DNA of 64,000 nucleotides, taken from Manduca sexta. Taxonomy: Eukaryota > Arthropoda > Insecta > Lepidoptera > Sphingidae. Position 1 is the first letter of the stretch. Every line of letters begins with the position of its first letter. The stretch spans positions 7,867,245-7,931,244 of the forward strand of contig NC_051119.1 of NCBI RefSeq assembly GCF_014839805.1, read 5' to 3'. A program made the position numbers and the translations under genes. Positions 1 through 10,394 of the stretch are shown piece by piece. The notes beneath the pieces were generated by a model. The model saw nothing but the letters and a program-made list of their open reading frames with translations. It had not been told where the DNA came from and made no database searches.

Positions 1-478
1 GTGATGTTTATGTTAGTGAGTAGGTAAACGATCTTTTAAACTACTGAACTGTTTAAAAAAAATCTTAATAAAAAGTCATTCAAGGTGTAACACTGTAAAT
101 TAGGAAATCATTACTGTAGTCAAAACTATTTATAAAAGTTAAGAACATATGTTAATGCTTTACTAAACTATGGGGTGTTGGAAGTGTTATTCACTCAAGA
201 ACAGTGTTCCTAGCTTTACAAGCTGGTAGTCCATAGAATAGTGATTAGTTTGTCAGTAGATAGTAGTAGAGTCAACTATTTATAATAGTTGTCAATGGAG
301 AAATCCTCACTGCCTAACTGAAACTCAAAAGATGGAAAGTCCAAACAAATGAATAGCATAAATGTGAATGACGGATTGCAATTTTGAGCAGGATTACCAA
401 AAAAAGTAAAAAAAAATCAGGCAAACCCTTTAATATCATGAAAACCATTTTCACTGTAATATAATAACAATATTACAG
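1..478. other. Intron upstream of first visible zinc-finger exon
   Basis: AT-rich sequence with no recognisable coding or repeat content. It ends in an acceptor (tattacag, to 478) immediately before the first visible exon. That exon opens with two bases that complete a split codon, so earlier exons must lie to the left of the window. Confidence 0.55.
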
Positions 479-645
479 GGAAAGTGGAAACAACAATATG
501 GAGCAAGACAAGTGTTGAAAATGAAGATGGGGACAAAAAATCAGAGATATTCCAGTGTGTGTTGCCCAAATATAAGGAGAAAAAGGTTCTGAATGCAGTT
601 ATGATGTCATCACGGAAGACTAAAGCGTTCCACGTCATTGATGAG
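479..645 (+). CDS. Zinc-finger gene exon (first visible)
   Basis: Opens after an acceptor with 'GG' finishing a codon. It then encodes 55 residues, including KSEIFQCVLPKY and ending HVIDE, before the donor GAG|GTATGT (phase 0). There is no start codon at the left edge, so it is an internal exon. Confidence 0.75.
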
Positions 646-3315
646 GTATGTTCATATTTTTTTTAATTGCTCTTGAGTAGTTCACTTACATACATACATA
701 GTTTCAATCCTCTAACCCATAGGGGTAGGCAGAGACTATGGCTTGTCACTTTGCATGTTTCTGGCATACTTCTCTCGCTTTCTCCACCTTTATCAATCTT
801 TGCAAGCATCCCCACTGGTCTGGGTACTTTTGACCTGGCCTTTACTAAGAATGTCAGATATCTGACATTTGAAGTTGGTGCGGTACACTAGTAAGTCACT
901 TGATTTATGATACTTAGTCATTAAATATCAACAATATCATAAAAATTAAGGATGCACTGTCAACTTTAGATAAAAAGTGTAAGCATCAGAATAAGAGTAA
1001 AGTTTGGCTCATCACTACTGTGGACAAATGTGGTCATTTGTTATTTCTGTATTCAAAGTTCACAAATCATGGGATTTTATTTATATTCTGATAGATCAAA
1101 GAAATAAAATAAGCATTGAAAAGTTTGAGGTGGCTATAATAATTTTTATATAAGTGTGACATAGTTTCATAAACTATGTCACACTTTTATTAAAAAAATA
1201 CAACTTATACCTGACTTTTAAAATAGGAGGATATTTTCAATTCATGTTTTTATTTTTTTTACATATTTCTTTGAGATTAGTGGGGCGATGCGCAGAATTC
1301 CTTTTTTAATTGGTAAATGTAGCAAAATCATAATAATATATTCATATATTTTAAATTCAGCTTAGATGGATTCATTCATAGTCACTAACCATTATTATTT
1401 TTTGTTTCAGGTAATACTGACAAAGGAGGAACACAAAGACGGAGAGGCGCTGGTGGCGTACAAACCGAGGGAAGCTATATCATCTGTCTACATGATGTTT
1501 GATAATGGGTAATAGTATAGCTAAGTAATAACTGTTATGATTTACAGTTGCTTTTATATGAGACGTGGTGTGGCTCGTCACTTCGCCCGCTTAAAAAGCC
1601 TTTACTGCTACAAAAGATCCTAAATAATTGCAATTTATAGCGCCTGTTGACATCAGTGACATCTATTTAAAAATACATTGGACTAAATGACTGGAGTATA
1701 AGTATTTTATGTGTGTTAATTCAGGCCATGGACTATCCTTGTGTAAAATTTCAACCAAATCCATGCAGCTGTATCTACATTTACTTCTAATCGATTTTTT
1801 TTTTCAAAATTATGATTTTAGCAAGAAAAGATAACATGTTTGACTACGAAGGATTTTTGGAAATTTGTCCCTTTAATCTATTTAATGATTAATAGCTATT
1901 AGATAATTAAATAAAATTCTTTAGAAGCACAAATTTTTACACCAAAAATAATAATTAAAATTTTATTCCACAGTAAAAGCACAGACAGTATGGACGGTAC
2001 TGAACAAAATCAAGATAAAGATGAAGAGTCTAAGATGTACATGAAAGAGTTGGCCTGCTGCAAGGTTTGTGCGCACTGCTTCCAGACCTCATGGCGAGGA
2101 GCCAAGAAGGTCAATAAGAGTAAGTTGTCAATAGTTGTTATTGATATTCTTAAAAATCAGCCATGGCCTAATTGTGGAACGGACTGCCAACATGATTCTC
2201 CGCAGGTTCAAAACTCAAGATGGGTGCCTCTGAAATTTTGAAAGTTTAGAATTCTTTGTTAATTATCGCTTGCTTTGACTTATAGTTCCTTATATCACAG
2301 CAATGGTCCGTCCTTAGATAAATAACGTTTATAAATTAAATACCTCAAAATAAAATTATTATAAACTTGAAGTTATTAACAGAATAATTTAACTCAGAGT
2401 AAAAAGCGTGGGGTGCATTTTACTTCGTTTTCATATTTCTCCTCTTATAGATAGTAGCCAATAGAATGATTATAATACATACTATATCAAGCACCCCACG
2501 CTTTTTACTCTGAGTTAAATTATTCTGTTAATAACTTCAAGTTTATTATAATTTTATTTTGAGGTACTTAACTATGATTGATCCTTCAACCTTCTACTAC
2601 TGTAATATAAATTCTTTGTACTTAGAAATTATTTTCTCCTTTTTAGTTCGATTAGCAATAGAAGCGTGTTTTTTTAGTTTTTTTAAACTATTATTTATTT
2701 TTCATTTTTTAGTTTGATTTATCAATTAGTTTTTTGTAGACATATGGTATTGAAATGTCTTATTAGTCATTTCGTAATCTAATCATTTCATTTAAGGCTT
2801 CACTGTTGCATGGGGTTGTTCGTCCGAAACCGCTGGCATGCGCAGATCGCGCGCAAGCTCTATCTCTTTTAGTCTTTCACAGCGGATCTATAAAAGAATT
2901 TATTAATCTTGGCGGTCCTAATAAGGATAATGGGAAACTCTTATCAAATTATTGCATTGTCATCGGTCCTTGATACGTGTGTAAAGTTTCAAATTAATCA
3001 GATTTCTGGAAATTGGTGAAAATTGAGCTCAAAGATTCCGTTACATACATACATACATACAACCCAAGTTAATAAAAGCGTGTTAATAAGGGGGAAAATT
3101 TATAAAACCGGAGTTCAAACTGAAGGCTTCATATTTTTTGTTTTACAGAGACTATAGTGTGTCCGGTGTGCGCTCGTACTTACGTGACGGTTCACAATCT
3201 CCTGGCACATTTCAAGACGCACACCGAGAGTGAGGTGCAACGCTACAAACATATCATGTCCGCAGCGTTGGCCGAGGTGGGTATGGCTGGCGTCGACCAG
3301 GCTGATCCGAAGTGA
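479..3315 (+). CDS. C2H2 zinc-finger protein, 3' part of gene (four exons)
   Basis: Spliced gene, 5' partial, exons 479-645, 1411-1508, 1974-2119 and 3149-3315. All junctions have GT/AG (GTATGT, GTAATA, GTAAGT donors) and the phases (0, 2, 1) join into one frame of 191 visible residues ending in TGA at 3313-3315. The C-terminal part carries a canonical C2H2 finger, CPVC...HFKTH, spaced C-x2-C-x12-H-x3-H (visible residues 141-161). It is preceded by a cysteine cluster, CCKVCAHC (116-123), that may be an incomplete finger. The N-terminal visible half is charged and has no domain I recognise. A DNA- or RNA-binding nuclear role is what the finger type usually implies; the target is unknown. Two downstream exon-like pieces (4379-4465, 4941-4993) may be an older or alternative 3' end. 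I cannot name the orthologue. Confidence 0.85.
646..1410. other. Intron with a repeat fragment and a short hairpin
   Basis: Roughly 700-850 resembles a dispersed lepidopteran repeat containing the phrase ataggggtaggcagagact. 1152-1186 is a perfect 16-bp hairpin, listed separately. The remainder is AT-rich, with a polypyrimidine tract and acceptor tttgtttcag at 1401-1410. Confidence 0.5.
1152..1186. repeat. Perfect 16-bp inverted repeat, 3-nt loop
   Basis: aagtgtgacatagttt (1152-1167), loop cat, then the exact reverse complement (1171-1186). It lies inside an intron of the zinc-finger gene. It could be a remnant of a foldback element. Confidence 0.8.
1411..1508 (+). CDS. Zinc-finger gene exon (second visible)
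   Basis: Encodes VILTKEEHKDGEAL through VYMMFDN and ends in GG at the donor GTAATA (phase 2). The next exon supplies T to make Gly. There are no stops in this frame across the exon. Confidence 0.75.
1509..1973. other. Intron, possible decayed Helitron
   Basis: 1565-1800 loosely resembles degraded Helitron sequence (a cacttcgcccgc-like end, then 'tttcaaccaaatccatgcag'). Nothing else is recognisable. Confidence 0.35.
1974..2119 (+). CDS. Zinc-finger gene exon with cysteine cluster
   Basis: Acidic stretch (TEQNQDKDEESK) followed by ELACCKVCAHCFQ and a basic GAKKVNK end. The donor is the strong A|GTAAGT (phase 1). The C-x2-C of CKVC suggests half a zinc ligand set, but its matching histidines are not evident. 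Confidence 0.8.
2179..2285 (+). mobile_element. SINE-D fragment
   Basis: Short diverged piece of the D family: a 'ggactgcc...ccgcaggttcaaaactc' box-B-like part and 'ttaattatcgcttgcttt'. Fuller copies are at 34097-34435 and 46996-47343. Confidence 0.65.
2337..2570. mobile_element. Foldback/MITE-like 80-bp inverted repeat
   Basis: Two 80-bp arms (2337-2416 and 2491-2570) are reverse complements with only two mismatches that I can see. They are separated by a 74-bp spacer. I found no coding content and no clear target duplication. Such high arm identity implies a recent origin or ongoing gene conversion. Confidence 0.85.
2571..3148. other. Intron end with dispersed repeat and (ACAT)n
   Basis: About 2800-3065 resembles a dispersed element whose end reads 'gattccgttacatacatac' and runs into a short (ACAT)n microsatellite near 3042-3061. 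The intron closes with acceptor ttttacag at 3141-3148. Confidence 0.45.
3149..3315 (+). CDS. Zinc-finger gene exon with the C2H2 finger and stop
   Basis: Encodes KTIVCPVCARTY, the finger ending HFKTH, then TESEVQRYKHIMSAALAEV and MAGVDQADPK with TGA at 3313-3315. Two internal GT sites (GAG|GTGGGT at 3277 and G|GTATGG at 3281) could act as alternative donors. The second is in phase with the downstream pieces at 4379 and 4941. Confidence 0.85.
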
Positions 3316-3335
3316 AAGAATTCTCATTCACTTGT

Positions 3336-3639
3336 ATTTTTTATTGCTTTGAATGGCGAGACGAGCTTGCCGTTCGCCTGGTGTTATCGATACGACCGCC
3401 CATAAACAGTAGAAACACCAATGCCTTGAATTACAAAGTATTGTTTTGGAATTCAACTGCGCTCGCCATCCTGAGATGGGAGCTGTTAAGTCTCATTATG
3501 TCCAGTAGTTACACTGGCTGTAATGTCCTCCTAACCTGAACACAACAGTGACTACACACTGTTGCTTGGCGGCAGAAATAGACGTTGCGGTGGTACCTAC
3601 CCAGGCGGACTCTCACATATAAGAGACCTACTACCAGTG
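3336..3639 (-). mobile_element. Family A retroposon copy, nearly full length
   Basis: Reverse complement of an approximately 300-bp unit. It starts ggtggtaggtctctcat and ends in cattcaaagcaataaaa plus an A run, here seen as ttttttattgctttgaat at the left. It lies about 20 bp after the zinc-finger stop, so it probably sits in the 3' UTR or the following intron. The A tail and absence of coding suggest a non-LTR-mobilised short element. Confidence 0.8.
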
Positions 3640-3779
3640 TATTCAAGCAAAACTTTATAGGAAGCACAGTACGTCCGAACACACTGTCGACAAAGTATAT
3701 ATATTTTTTGCCTTGTCCAGCATTGTTATCTAGCCAATTAAAGTATTTAAATATTTACCACAGCACCTTCTATTCTATA

Positions 3780-4015
3780 CCTACTGCGAAGGCTGTCACG
3801 CCGTAAGCAATTAGAAACAGACTTTCTATCTATTGCTCTGTTGAAGTATATGTGCATAATGAAACAGCCATTTGCTCTAGTTCCTCATTTATCTGGCTGA
3901 CGTTAGCTTCGTATCGGCATGACAGTGACAGCTAATTTTTTAATAGTTTGCACTCAGACTGTGTCATACATATTATCTGTACTTGGTAAGCAACGTTTAT
4001 GAATACGGACGTTAA
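3780..4015. mobile_element. Degraded MITE (gaaggctgtca family)
   Basis: 'ctgcgaaggctgtcacgccg' and, near the right end, 'caacgtttatgaata' match parts of the better-preserved copies at 9305-9458 and 54621-54765. Confidence 0.45.
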
Positions 4016-4378
4016 GCTTGCTTGCTATATTATGACCTGCGTCCATTAATAATGAAATCGGTGAGTGTTGGATTAAATGCGATTCGGATCGTCGCGCTTT
4101 GAGACCTTTGTCGACGTAAACTTTTAGATTATTTCTAATTAATCTCTTTCTAGTTTTGTACAACTTTGTTTCTGAACTAAAATATTCATTTCAAGCATTC
4201 TGCACGTACTAGTCTTATTCATAATATGATGTTTCGGAACATAAAGGACTATATTTAAGTACTAGTGATTCTAGATAGTTTGATTCTGAAGCTACTAATT
4301 TGATTATGAACGTAGTAACATACATACGTTTATAATCAGATTAGTTAGACATATCGTAATATAACTTTCTTTTTTCAG

Positions 4379-4465
4379 ATTGTCGATTATCACTACACAT
4401 GCCGTATATGTCAAGAAAAACAGACCTCTATCAAAAATTAAGGAGGCACACTAAAACAGCTCATG
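4379..4465 (+). pseudogene. Broken C2H2 zinc-finger exon
   Basis: After a good acceptor (tttttcag, to 4378) one frame reads YTCRICQEK, the C-x2-C half of a finger, then reaches a stop. A second frame reads DLYQKLRRHTKTAH, the H-x4-H half, up to the donor G|GTGATG. A single missing base in the A-run near 4410-4425 explains the split. The phase-1 frame is open throughout but loses the first cysteine pair. It is either a decayed last finger of the upstream gene or an alternative exon. Confidence 0.6.
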
Positions 4466-4940
4466 GTGATGTTCATATTTATTTATACAAAAGATTAAAA
4501 CTAAAATATGTACTTTTTTAGTGAGTTCCTCACTATATTACAGTATTTTTTTTAACTACTGCGTAAGGTAGGATAAATAACGATGCTGTACGGAATTAAT
4601 GGTAGATGCCTCATTATTTCTGATGTTTGTAATATTCTAACTCGATCTGGTCTTGGTCTTAGCACGAGACATGATCGATCGCTATCAAATTCATTTATTA
4701 TATGTAAATAAATTTTATCCAAATATATCCAGCTGTTCCTGCGATTACTTCTAACAAACATCTAAACATCCAAACGTACAAACATATCACTACTCAATAT
4801 TCTTACAGTTATTTTAACAAATGTCCATTATGGAAACACGGTACTTTTTGTACCGTTTAAGTATTTAATTCTAAGAGGTTTATTGTTAAAAAAAAAAAAT
4901 GTACACAAATAACAGTTTTTGATCAATTTTTTTTTTACAG

Positions 4941-4993
4941 TCGTAGGCAACGAACCGTTCTTATGCGAGGTTGGGAATCATTTGGCGAGATGA
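4941..4993 (+). pseudogene. Possible terminal exon with stop, tied to broken finger exon
   Basis: Polypyrimidine tract plus acceptor (ttttttacag, to 4940). It then continues the phase-1 frame of the 4379 piece as VGNEPFLCEVGNHLAR and stops at TGA 4991-4993. A polyadenylation signal follows after four bases. The intact splice sites and phase suggest it is, or recently was, transcribed. Confidence 0.5.
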
Positions 4994-4997
4994 AGCT

Positions 4998-5003
4998 AAT
5001 AAA
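4998..5003 (+). terminator. AATAAA polyadenylation signal
   Basis: AATAAA four bases after the TGA of the putative terminal exon. It is the first good signal downstream of the zinc-finger gene. Confidence 0.5.
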
Positions 5004-5039
5004 ATAAGTCAATACTATAACTGACGTTTTATTTTAGTA

Positions 5040-5215
5040 GTATAGCTTAAAATATTTTTTATGTTTACGCGAATGTAAGGCATCGAAATAAAACTAGTTT
5101 TTGGATTTCATAGCGGTTTTTATATTCTATTTCCTTCAAACCATTGGCAGAAAGTTAAAATATGAAAAACCGGGATAAAATCAGAAAACTATTTTTTTTT
5201 CGAACTTAGGACTTT
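5040..5215. repeat. Family F fragment
   Basis: 'gtttacgcgaatgtaaggcat' and 'ggatttcatagcggttttta' match one side of the F repeat (copies at 31635-31910 and 50860-51040). The reverse-oriented 'aaccgggataaaatcagaaa' completes the palindromic character of the family. Confidence 0.5.
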
Positions 5216-5284
5216 ACATAACTTTTTGTTACATTCCTAATGGCCGATTACAATGATCGATTTAATTCTACATATTGTTTTCGA

Positions 5285-5319
<35 letters not shown>
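5285..5319. repeat. (CAT)n microsatellite
   Basis: About 11 uninterrupted CAT units. In this genome such runs are often the tail of RTE-like LINE fragments, and a family G fragment (agtggcggagcgtccatac) follows directly. Confidence 0.9.
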
Positions 5320-5479
5320 GTGGCGGAGCGTCCATACAACCAGATTCCTACCGGCTATCTTTTAGGTTTATTTACTTTTGTCATAGTTTTTGTTTTCTCT
5401 GAATTTGGCCGCGATATGTTATATAAAGCAATTTATTTTTGCCTCGGGTTTCCTTTTGAAAAGTTTCACCCTTTGCTAC

Positions 5480-5582
5480 TGATCATCATCATCATCATCA
5501 GCCCGTTGCAGTCCACTGCTGGACATAGGTCTCTCCCAAGGTACGCCACAGAGCCCGGTCTGCTGTATTATGCATCCAGTCG
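5480..5582 (-). mobile_element. RTE-like LINE 3' end with (ATG)n tail
   Basis: On the minus strand this reads WMHNTADRALWRTLGETYVQ and QWTATG followed by stops and an (ATG)n tail. That is the characteristic C-terminus of lepidopteran RTE-type reverse transcriptase ORFs. The element is strongly 5' truncated. Confidence 0.75.
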
Positions 5583-5589
5583 TATTTCT

Positions 5590-7135
5590 GAACTTACTGT
5601 GGGTATTACTCAACTATCAATTTAATTTTAAATTATACTATGAAGGGACCATAATCGTATGGTTCTATATAAATATCGCACTCTCGGATGTTTACGTTAT
5701 TTTGGTTACGAAACTTCTACATAGATCTAAGACTATTTAATTAATTTTACTTGTATTCTACAGAGACAAGACAAATTGCTGGCTTAATATTACAGGGTCC
5801 TACGTCAATTTTGATGGCGGGAAAATTTCATTTAAAATTTGATAGACAGAAAAGACATAATTTCATGGTACCCCATTTATCTGTATTTCGGGATAATATT
5901 TTTTTTAATGAAATAGACGAAATTGTGTATGTATATAATTTATTTGCTTATTTCTATGGTACACTTACATATACATATATTAACAAAATTACAACTTCTA
6001 GACATTGTAATAATTAGTGGTTGATATACTATATACTCATTAGGTACATGTATACACAGAAATAATTCAATTTGTGCAAAAATATAACTTAAAACCTAAT
6101 ATATAATGGTGGGCCAGCGAAACGTGATTTGTCTCTCTTAACTCTTCTAGATTCTTCTTATGGGTACTTACTAGGACTTACGAGAGTTCTCAACTAACCA
6201 CTATGAAGCAGTTACCAGAAACGAATATATTTCGTATAGTTTGACCAGGTAAATGAAAAATCTGGTTGGTCGCGCCTCTTTTGCTTATTCTTCTTGCTTT
6301 TTAGTTTTAAAATTAACGTCGTCAGAACAAAAAAATAATTCCATATTTTACCACATGGTGAGTTTTTTTGGCCAGGGTATTGATTACTAGTCATACAAAC
6401 ATTTACCTTGGCGAGGTATGAGTATTGTACCCGTGACCTCACGTTTTGCATCGCCTTATCACCCGCAGCGTCACGGAAGCTGACATCGACGTGTTTTGCC
6501 ATTAATCAAGTGACATGCGGAACGAATTACAATGCGAAAGGGGCAAACGCATTAATTTATAAAAACAAAAGATTGTCTTTTCTTTCAAAAATGGCTGCGC
6601 TGTTTCATTGTTTTTGCTTATGGCCAGTAAGTCAATATCATAATAAAAAAAAATCGCAGTCTAAGTTTAAGAACTGAAAGTTTCAAAACGAAAACGTTCT
6701 ATTTTTAAAATAGTTTGGTATGTTTATTTCATAAACATAGAGGCAAGGCATAGAGGTTTAATTCGATACAGTACTCTTGAAATGTGACTTAACACAAACC
6801 AGGTTTAGGTTCAATGACCTTAACACGTGTCCTGTGCATATTATAACTTGGCCTAATTTCGCAAATAATTATCTATTACCATTTGAGGCAACCACAGGAG
6901 TTAAGTAATAGTTGGAATGCTATAAAATGTACCCCACATCCTCGGTAAAGAATTTATAAACAAACAAATTAATATTCATTCGCTCGTGTAACTTTCAAGC
7001 TCTTCATTGTAAGCAGCATAGTCCAAATAAAATGTTAGGGGTGCCAGTGAAGGGTATTGTTACTGGTAATCATATTTTACCTAGTCTGGCTAATGACACT
7101 TCATAAGGATCCTACAATTACAGTTCTTTTTTATA
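5590..7135. other. Intergenic, nothing recognised
   Basis: AT-rich DNA without exons supported by splice signals plus protein similarity. The longest open frames are under 100 codons and show no domain features. Confidence 0.5.
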
Positions 7136-7350
7136 GCGGAAAAGTGACTTCACTGCACCTGATGGTAAGTGGAGTGGGGTCCAATAGAATGTTGACTGAC
7201 GAGAGATTATCACTCCTCGACAGTCGACACGATTATGCCAGTCTGCTGGACCCGAATATACCCGTGGGCTACTATGGCGGGTTTAACACCTTGTATACGG
7301 GGTCGCTATCCGGGCGAATATAAAATATATCCTACCACCAACAGTAATTA
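7136..7350 (-). mobile_element. Family E retroposon copy
   Basis: Contains the hallmark phrases cctgatggtaagtggagt, ccaatagaatg, gacagtcgacacgattatgc, and finally atatcctaccacca. Oriented by its A-rich end, the element runs on the minus strand. Other copies are at 22598-22850 and 44630-44885. Confidence 0.7.
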
Positions 7351-7990
7351 CTTGATTTTGCCACTAACAGTGTCGTAACTGGTCTTATATGCGGCCAACG
7401 CATGCGCATATGCATGATCCAAAACTTGGTCCCAGAGTGGTTATTTTTTATGCCCCTACTCCCTAACCGCATTGTTTATCTGTATAAAAGTTCTATTAGG
7501 TAGGTTCTTACTTTTTTGTATCTTAAATATATAATAATCTGACTTTCTGTATGTCCCATATCCAAATTCATTACGTGATTTATGAGTTTAATTTTTTTTT
7601 AACAAACATCAACAAATCAAACAGCTTCTATGTAGTTTTTAGTTATATCACCCATACGATAATATTATGCTACAAATAGTAAATAAAACGCTACCAATAC
7701 AAACATACTTATCTTTTAAAAAAATCAAACTTTGAAAATAATATGTATAATATATTTAATAATAATATTATAGTACTACACACACGCGCGCACACACACT
7801 TACTCACACACACACATATTAAAACACAAAAATTTGCATAATCAATATAAAAGTCTAGTAGTTGTATAAAATAAAATAAAAAAATATAATAATATGTATA
7901 TGCATATAACAAATACCTATTATAAGTAGTTAATTGTATAGTTCCTCTCTTGAAACATTGCCGTGCCCGACAGGGTCCACGATTATGTCA
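7350..7990. other. Intergenic with a (CA)n-rich tract
   Basis: Purine/pyrimidine alternating cacacgcgcgcacacacac around 7780-7817; otherwise unremarkable AT-rich sequence. Confidence 0.55.
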
Positions 7991-8061
7991 CGTGAATTAA
8001 AGTGTAACATCTTATGTATAAAATGATTGTGCAGTGCAATAAACTTTGAATTTGAATTTGT
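7960..8061 (+). mobile_element. LINE 3' tail
   Basis: 'gtgcagtgcaataaactttg' followed by a (AATTTG)n-like end is a typical 3' terminus of a lepidopteran non-LTR retrotransposon. No coding remains. Confidence 0.55.
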
Positions 8062-8824
8062 TTTAGTCCGCTTAGGTATCTACTTTAAATATATAAGTAT
8101 ACGATGCATCACTTCCAATGTCAATGTTTTCAAAGTGAATATACTTACCTTCACTTATTTTCCTGGCTGGCGAGTTGTCCTCTTCATATTATGATTGTCT
8201 ATGGGCACATAATTATAAATAACTTAGCTTAGACGGAGAGTCGCCATCTTGAATTACACACGCATTGGTAATTCTATACTTAACATAACTCTTAAAGAAA
8301 TCTTTTATAAATGCCAAGTTACTTTTGCAGTCTGTTACACGAATGTGATATTTCTATTCATAGAGATAAAGATTGTTTTGATTACAAAAGCTAAAGTTGC
8401 CGACAGCCAGAGACAATTGGTTGCGCCAACGTTAGATTGCGTTTAATTATGATTGATGATGTTATATGATGTAATTTGCAGTTTTGTGTTATCTTAAGAA
8501 TATGTTTTATTCTTTAAAATCTCGTGTTGAATGGTATATAGGGGACTGGATATCCAAATATATGTATGTCTTTATCGAAGATTTCAGACTTTTAGAGCTT
8601 GTTAAAGATGAGCCTTATCTGTCAAGCATTAGAGTTGTAATTTAAAAAAAATAATATGGTTGAAGTGAGCCGAAAAAGAGGTGCAATCATTTGATATTAA
8701 TACGTATATAGATCAAGAGTTGGGTGACGTTAGACAACTTGATTCACGAATATAGCTCGTAAACCTTTTATGTGAGAGGACGTTCACGCACCCGCGTGAA
8801 TAAAATATAATATAAAAATCATAT
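8062..8824. other. Intergenic, nothing recognised
   Basis: No supported exons or clear repeats. Confidence 0.45.
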
Positions 8825-9072
8825 CAGCCCTGTATTATATACTGTCCCACTGCTGAGCACACGCCTCCTCTACTACTGAGAGCGATTAGGCCTTAGTCCA
8901 CCACGCTGGCCTATGTAGGTTTCCATACGATGTTTTTCTTTACCGTTAAAGCAAGCGAGAATTGACAAAGAATACACATATAACTTAAAAAGTCGGAGGT
9001 GTGTGCCGTTGGGTTTTGAATCTGCGGACATTCGTCTCGTCAGTCCGTTCCACACTCAACTAGGCTATCGTG
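8825..9072 (-). mobile_element. SINE-D copy
   Basis: Reverse-oriented: begins atatcagccctgtattatat and ends aactaggctatcg, the complement of the tRNA-like box A 'gatagcctagttggg'. An internal segment is missing relative to full copies. Confidence 0.75.
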
Positions 9073-9224
9073 TTTATTGAATGAAATGTTAAAAAATAAT
9101 GTGTGTAGGTAGATATACGTATACACTATGGACTTCAAAACTGCTGGATCGTTTTTAATTAAATTTTTAGGTAATCTTCAGATTAGCCCATAATCCTGTG
9201 AAGTTTGGTAGCAATATGACCCTT

Positions 9225-9565
9225 AGAAGTCATCTGGCTATCAACGGTGAAGGGTCCATCTCGATTCCTGCCGGTCAACCTTTCGTATTTTATGTAAAAT
9301 CTAACCCCCTTATTTACTATTTAGATACAACAATCTTAGCCAATCACAACGGCCTTATGTCTATGCACTGCGAAGGCTGCCATGTCAGCACTGAGAAACA
9401 GATTTATTATCACAGCTTTACTCCGTCCTTAGATAAAAAATGTTTATGAATAAGGGGGTAAATATCAGAACGAATTGCGGACCGCATTTATGTATAATAG
9501 TACCTACATTATGTTGTGTGGGGTTCCCATAAGCATTGTTTCACGTCTCGTCACTGCTGGCTATG
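9225..9565 (+). mobile_element. Family G copy interrupted by a MITE
   Basis: Left part has 'tcgattcctgccgg' and right part 'gcggaccgcatttatg' through 'tcgtcactgctggc'. Between them sits the TAA-flanked MITE at 9305-9458. An uninterrupted copy is at 53686-53860. Confidence 0.6.
9305..9458. mobile_element. MITE with CCCCCTTATT termini and TAA duplication
   Basis: Terminal inverted repeats begin cccccttatt and end aataaggggg. They are flanked on both sides by TAA (9302-9304 and 9459-9461), the 3-bp duplication expected of PIF/Harbinger-type elements. It has no coding capacity. The interior contains the gaaggctgccatgtcagca phrase seen in diverged copies elsewhere in the window. Confidence 0.75.
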
Positions 9566-9966
9566 GGTAATGCTACTTAACCCGGGGCAGATCTCTAGTA
9601 TATCATAAAACATGTATTTAATCTCTTTTCTTTCTTGTGAACAGCCTAGTACACCTTGACATGAGAAACGTATCGAAAAGAAGGTTAATAGATATAACAA
9701 ATGGCGGATATTGCAATATTTCCGTTTATTATCTATGGAAGGCATGTCCTATCGGAAAATGAATTCAGTAATAAAATTTATTTGTGCAAACTTCAAGGTG
9801 TTTTTAATGTTTTATGAGTATTATTGTTTTATATTTTTTGCCGGTATATTATGTTAGTGTTACTTTCAAACACGCTGAGAATAACAATGATTTATGTGGC
9901 GTTGTATGAATCCATTTACCTTATCCCACCAAGAAATAAAACTCAATTTCGTTCCCTCGAGAGCCT

Positions 9967-10198
9967 ATATGAGTATTTCTTAAAATAAATGTACGCAACG
10001 AAATAGTTTTTACGAAATATCTATTAGGTCGTTTTTCTGCCTCATCTGTTTTTTGATTAAAACATTAATTCTTTATATTTGATAAAACTAATGTATTAAT
10101 ACAAACAAAAATAAAAAGACATGAGGCAGAAAAAATCGCAACATTATTTCGTTAAAACTGTTTCATTGCGTACATTCATTTTCAGAAATACTCATATA
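9967..10198. mobile_element. MITE with ~80-bp terminal inverted repeats
   Basis: Left arm (about 9967-10047) and right arm (about 10119-10198) are imperfect reverse complements. They share atgagtatttct, atgtacgcaa and ctgcctcat. The spacer of about 70 bp has no coding capacity. Confidence 0.75.
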
Positions 10199-10224
10199 CT
10201 CGTATGCTACCATACTGTTTAGAA

Positions 10225-10360
10225 ATCCCATTTTGGGACCTGGGAATCGATCGCCCCAACTGTACGCTGAACGTCGCGCTATCTGGGGTTCGAATCTAGG
10301 TCAAAGTGATATTTTGTTTTTCCGCACAGTATCAGTATTGAGTCTGGAATTTTGTAAATA
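10225..10360 (+). mobile_element. SINE-B 5' fragment
   Basis: A box-B-like ggggttcgaatctaggtc is followed by the B-family body phrase 'agtatcagtattgagtctgg'. It is truncated after about 135 bp and followed by an oppositely oriented copy. Confidence 0.65.
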
Positions 10361-10394
10361 CCTAAATCTTACTCCTCAAAAACTGCACACACAT

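Noticed and set aside
5285..5319. Regularly spaced short repeats resembling an array
   Set aside because: A simple (CAT)n microsatellite with no spacers; CRISPR arrays do not occur in insect nuclear DNA.
5275..5625. 116-codon open frame with a poly-Ser start
   Set aside because: Poly-Ser comes from the (CAT)n microsatellite and the rest reads antisense through a LINE tail.
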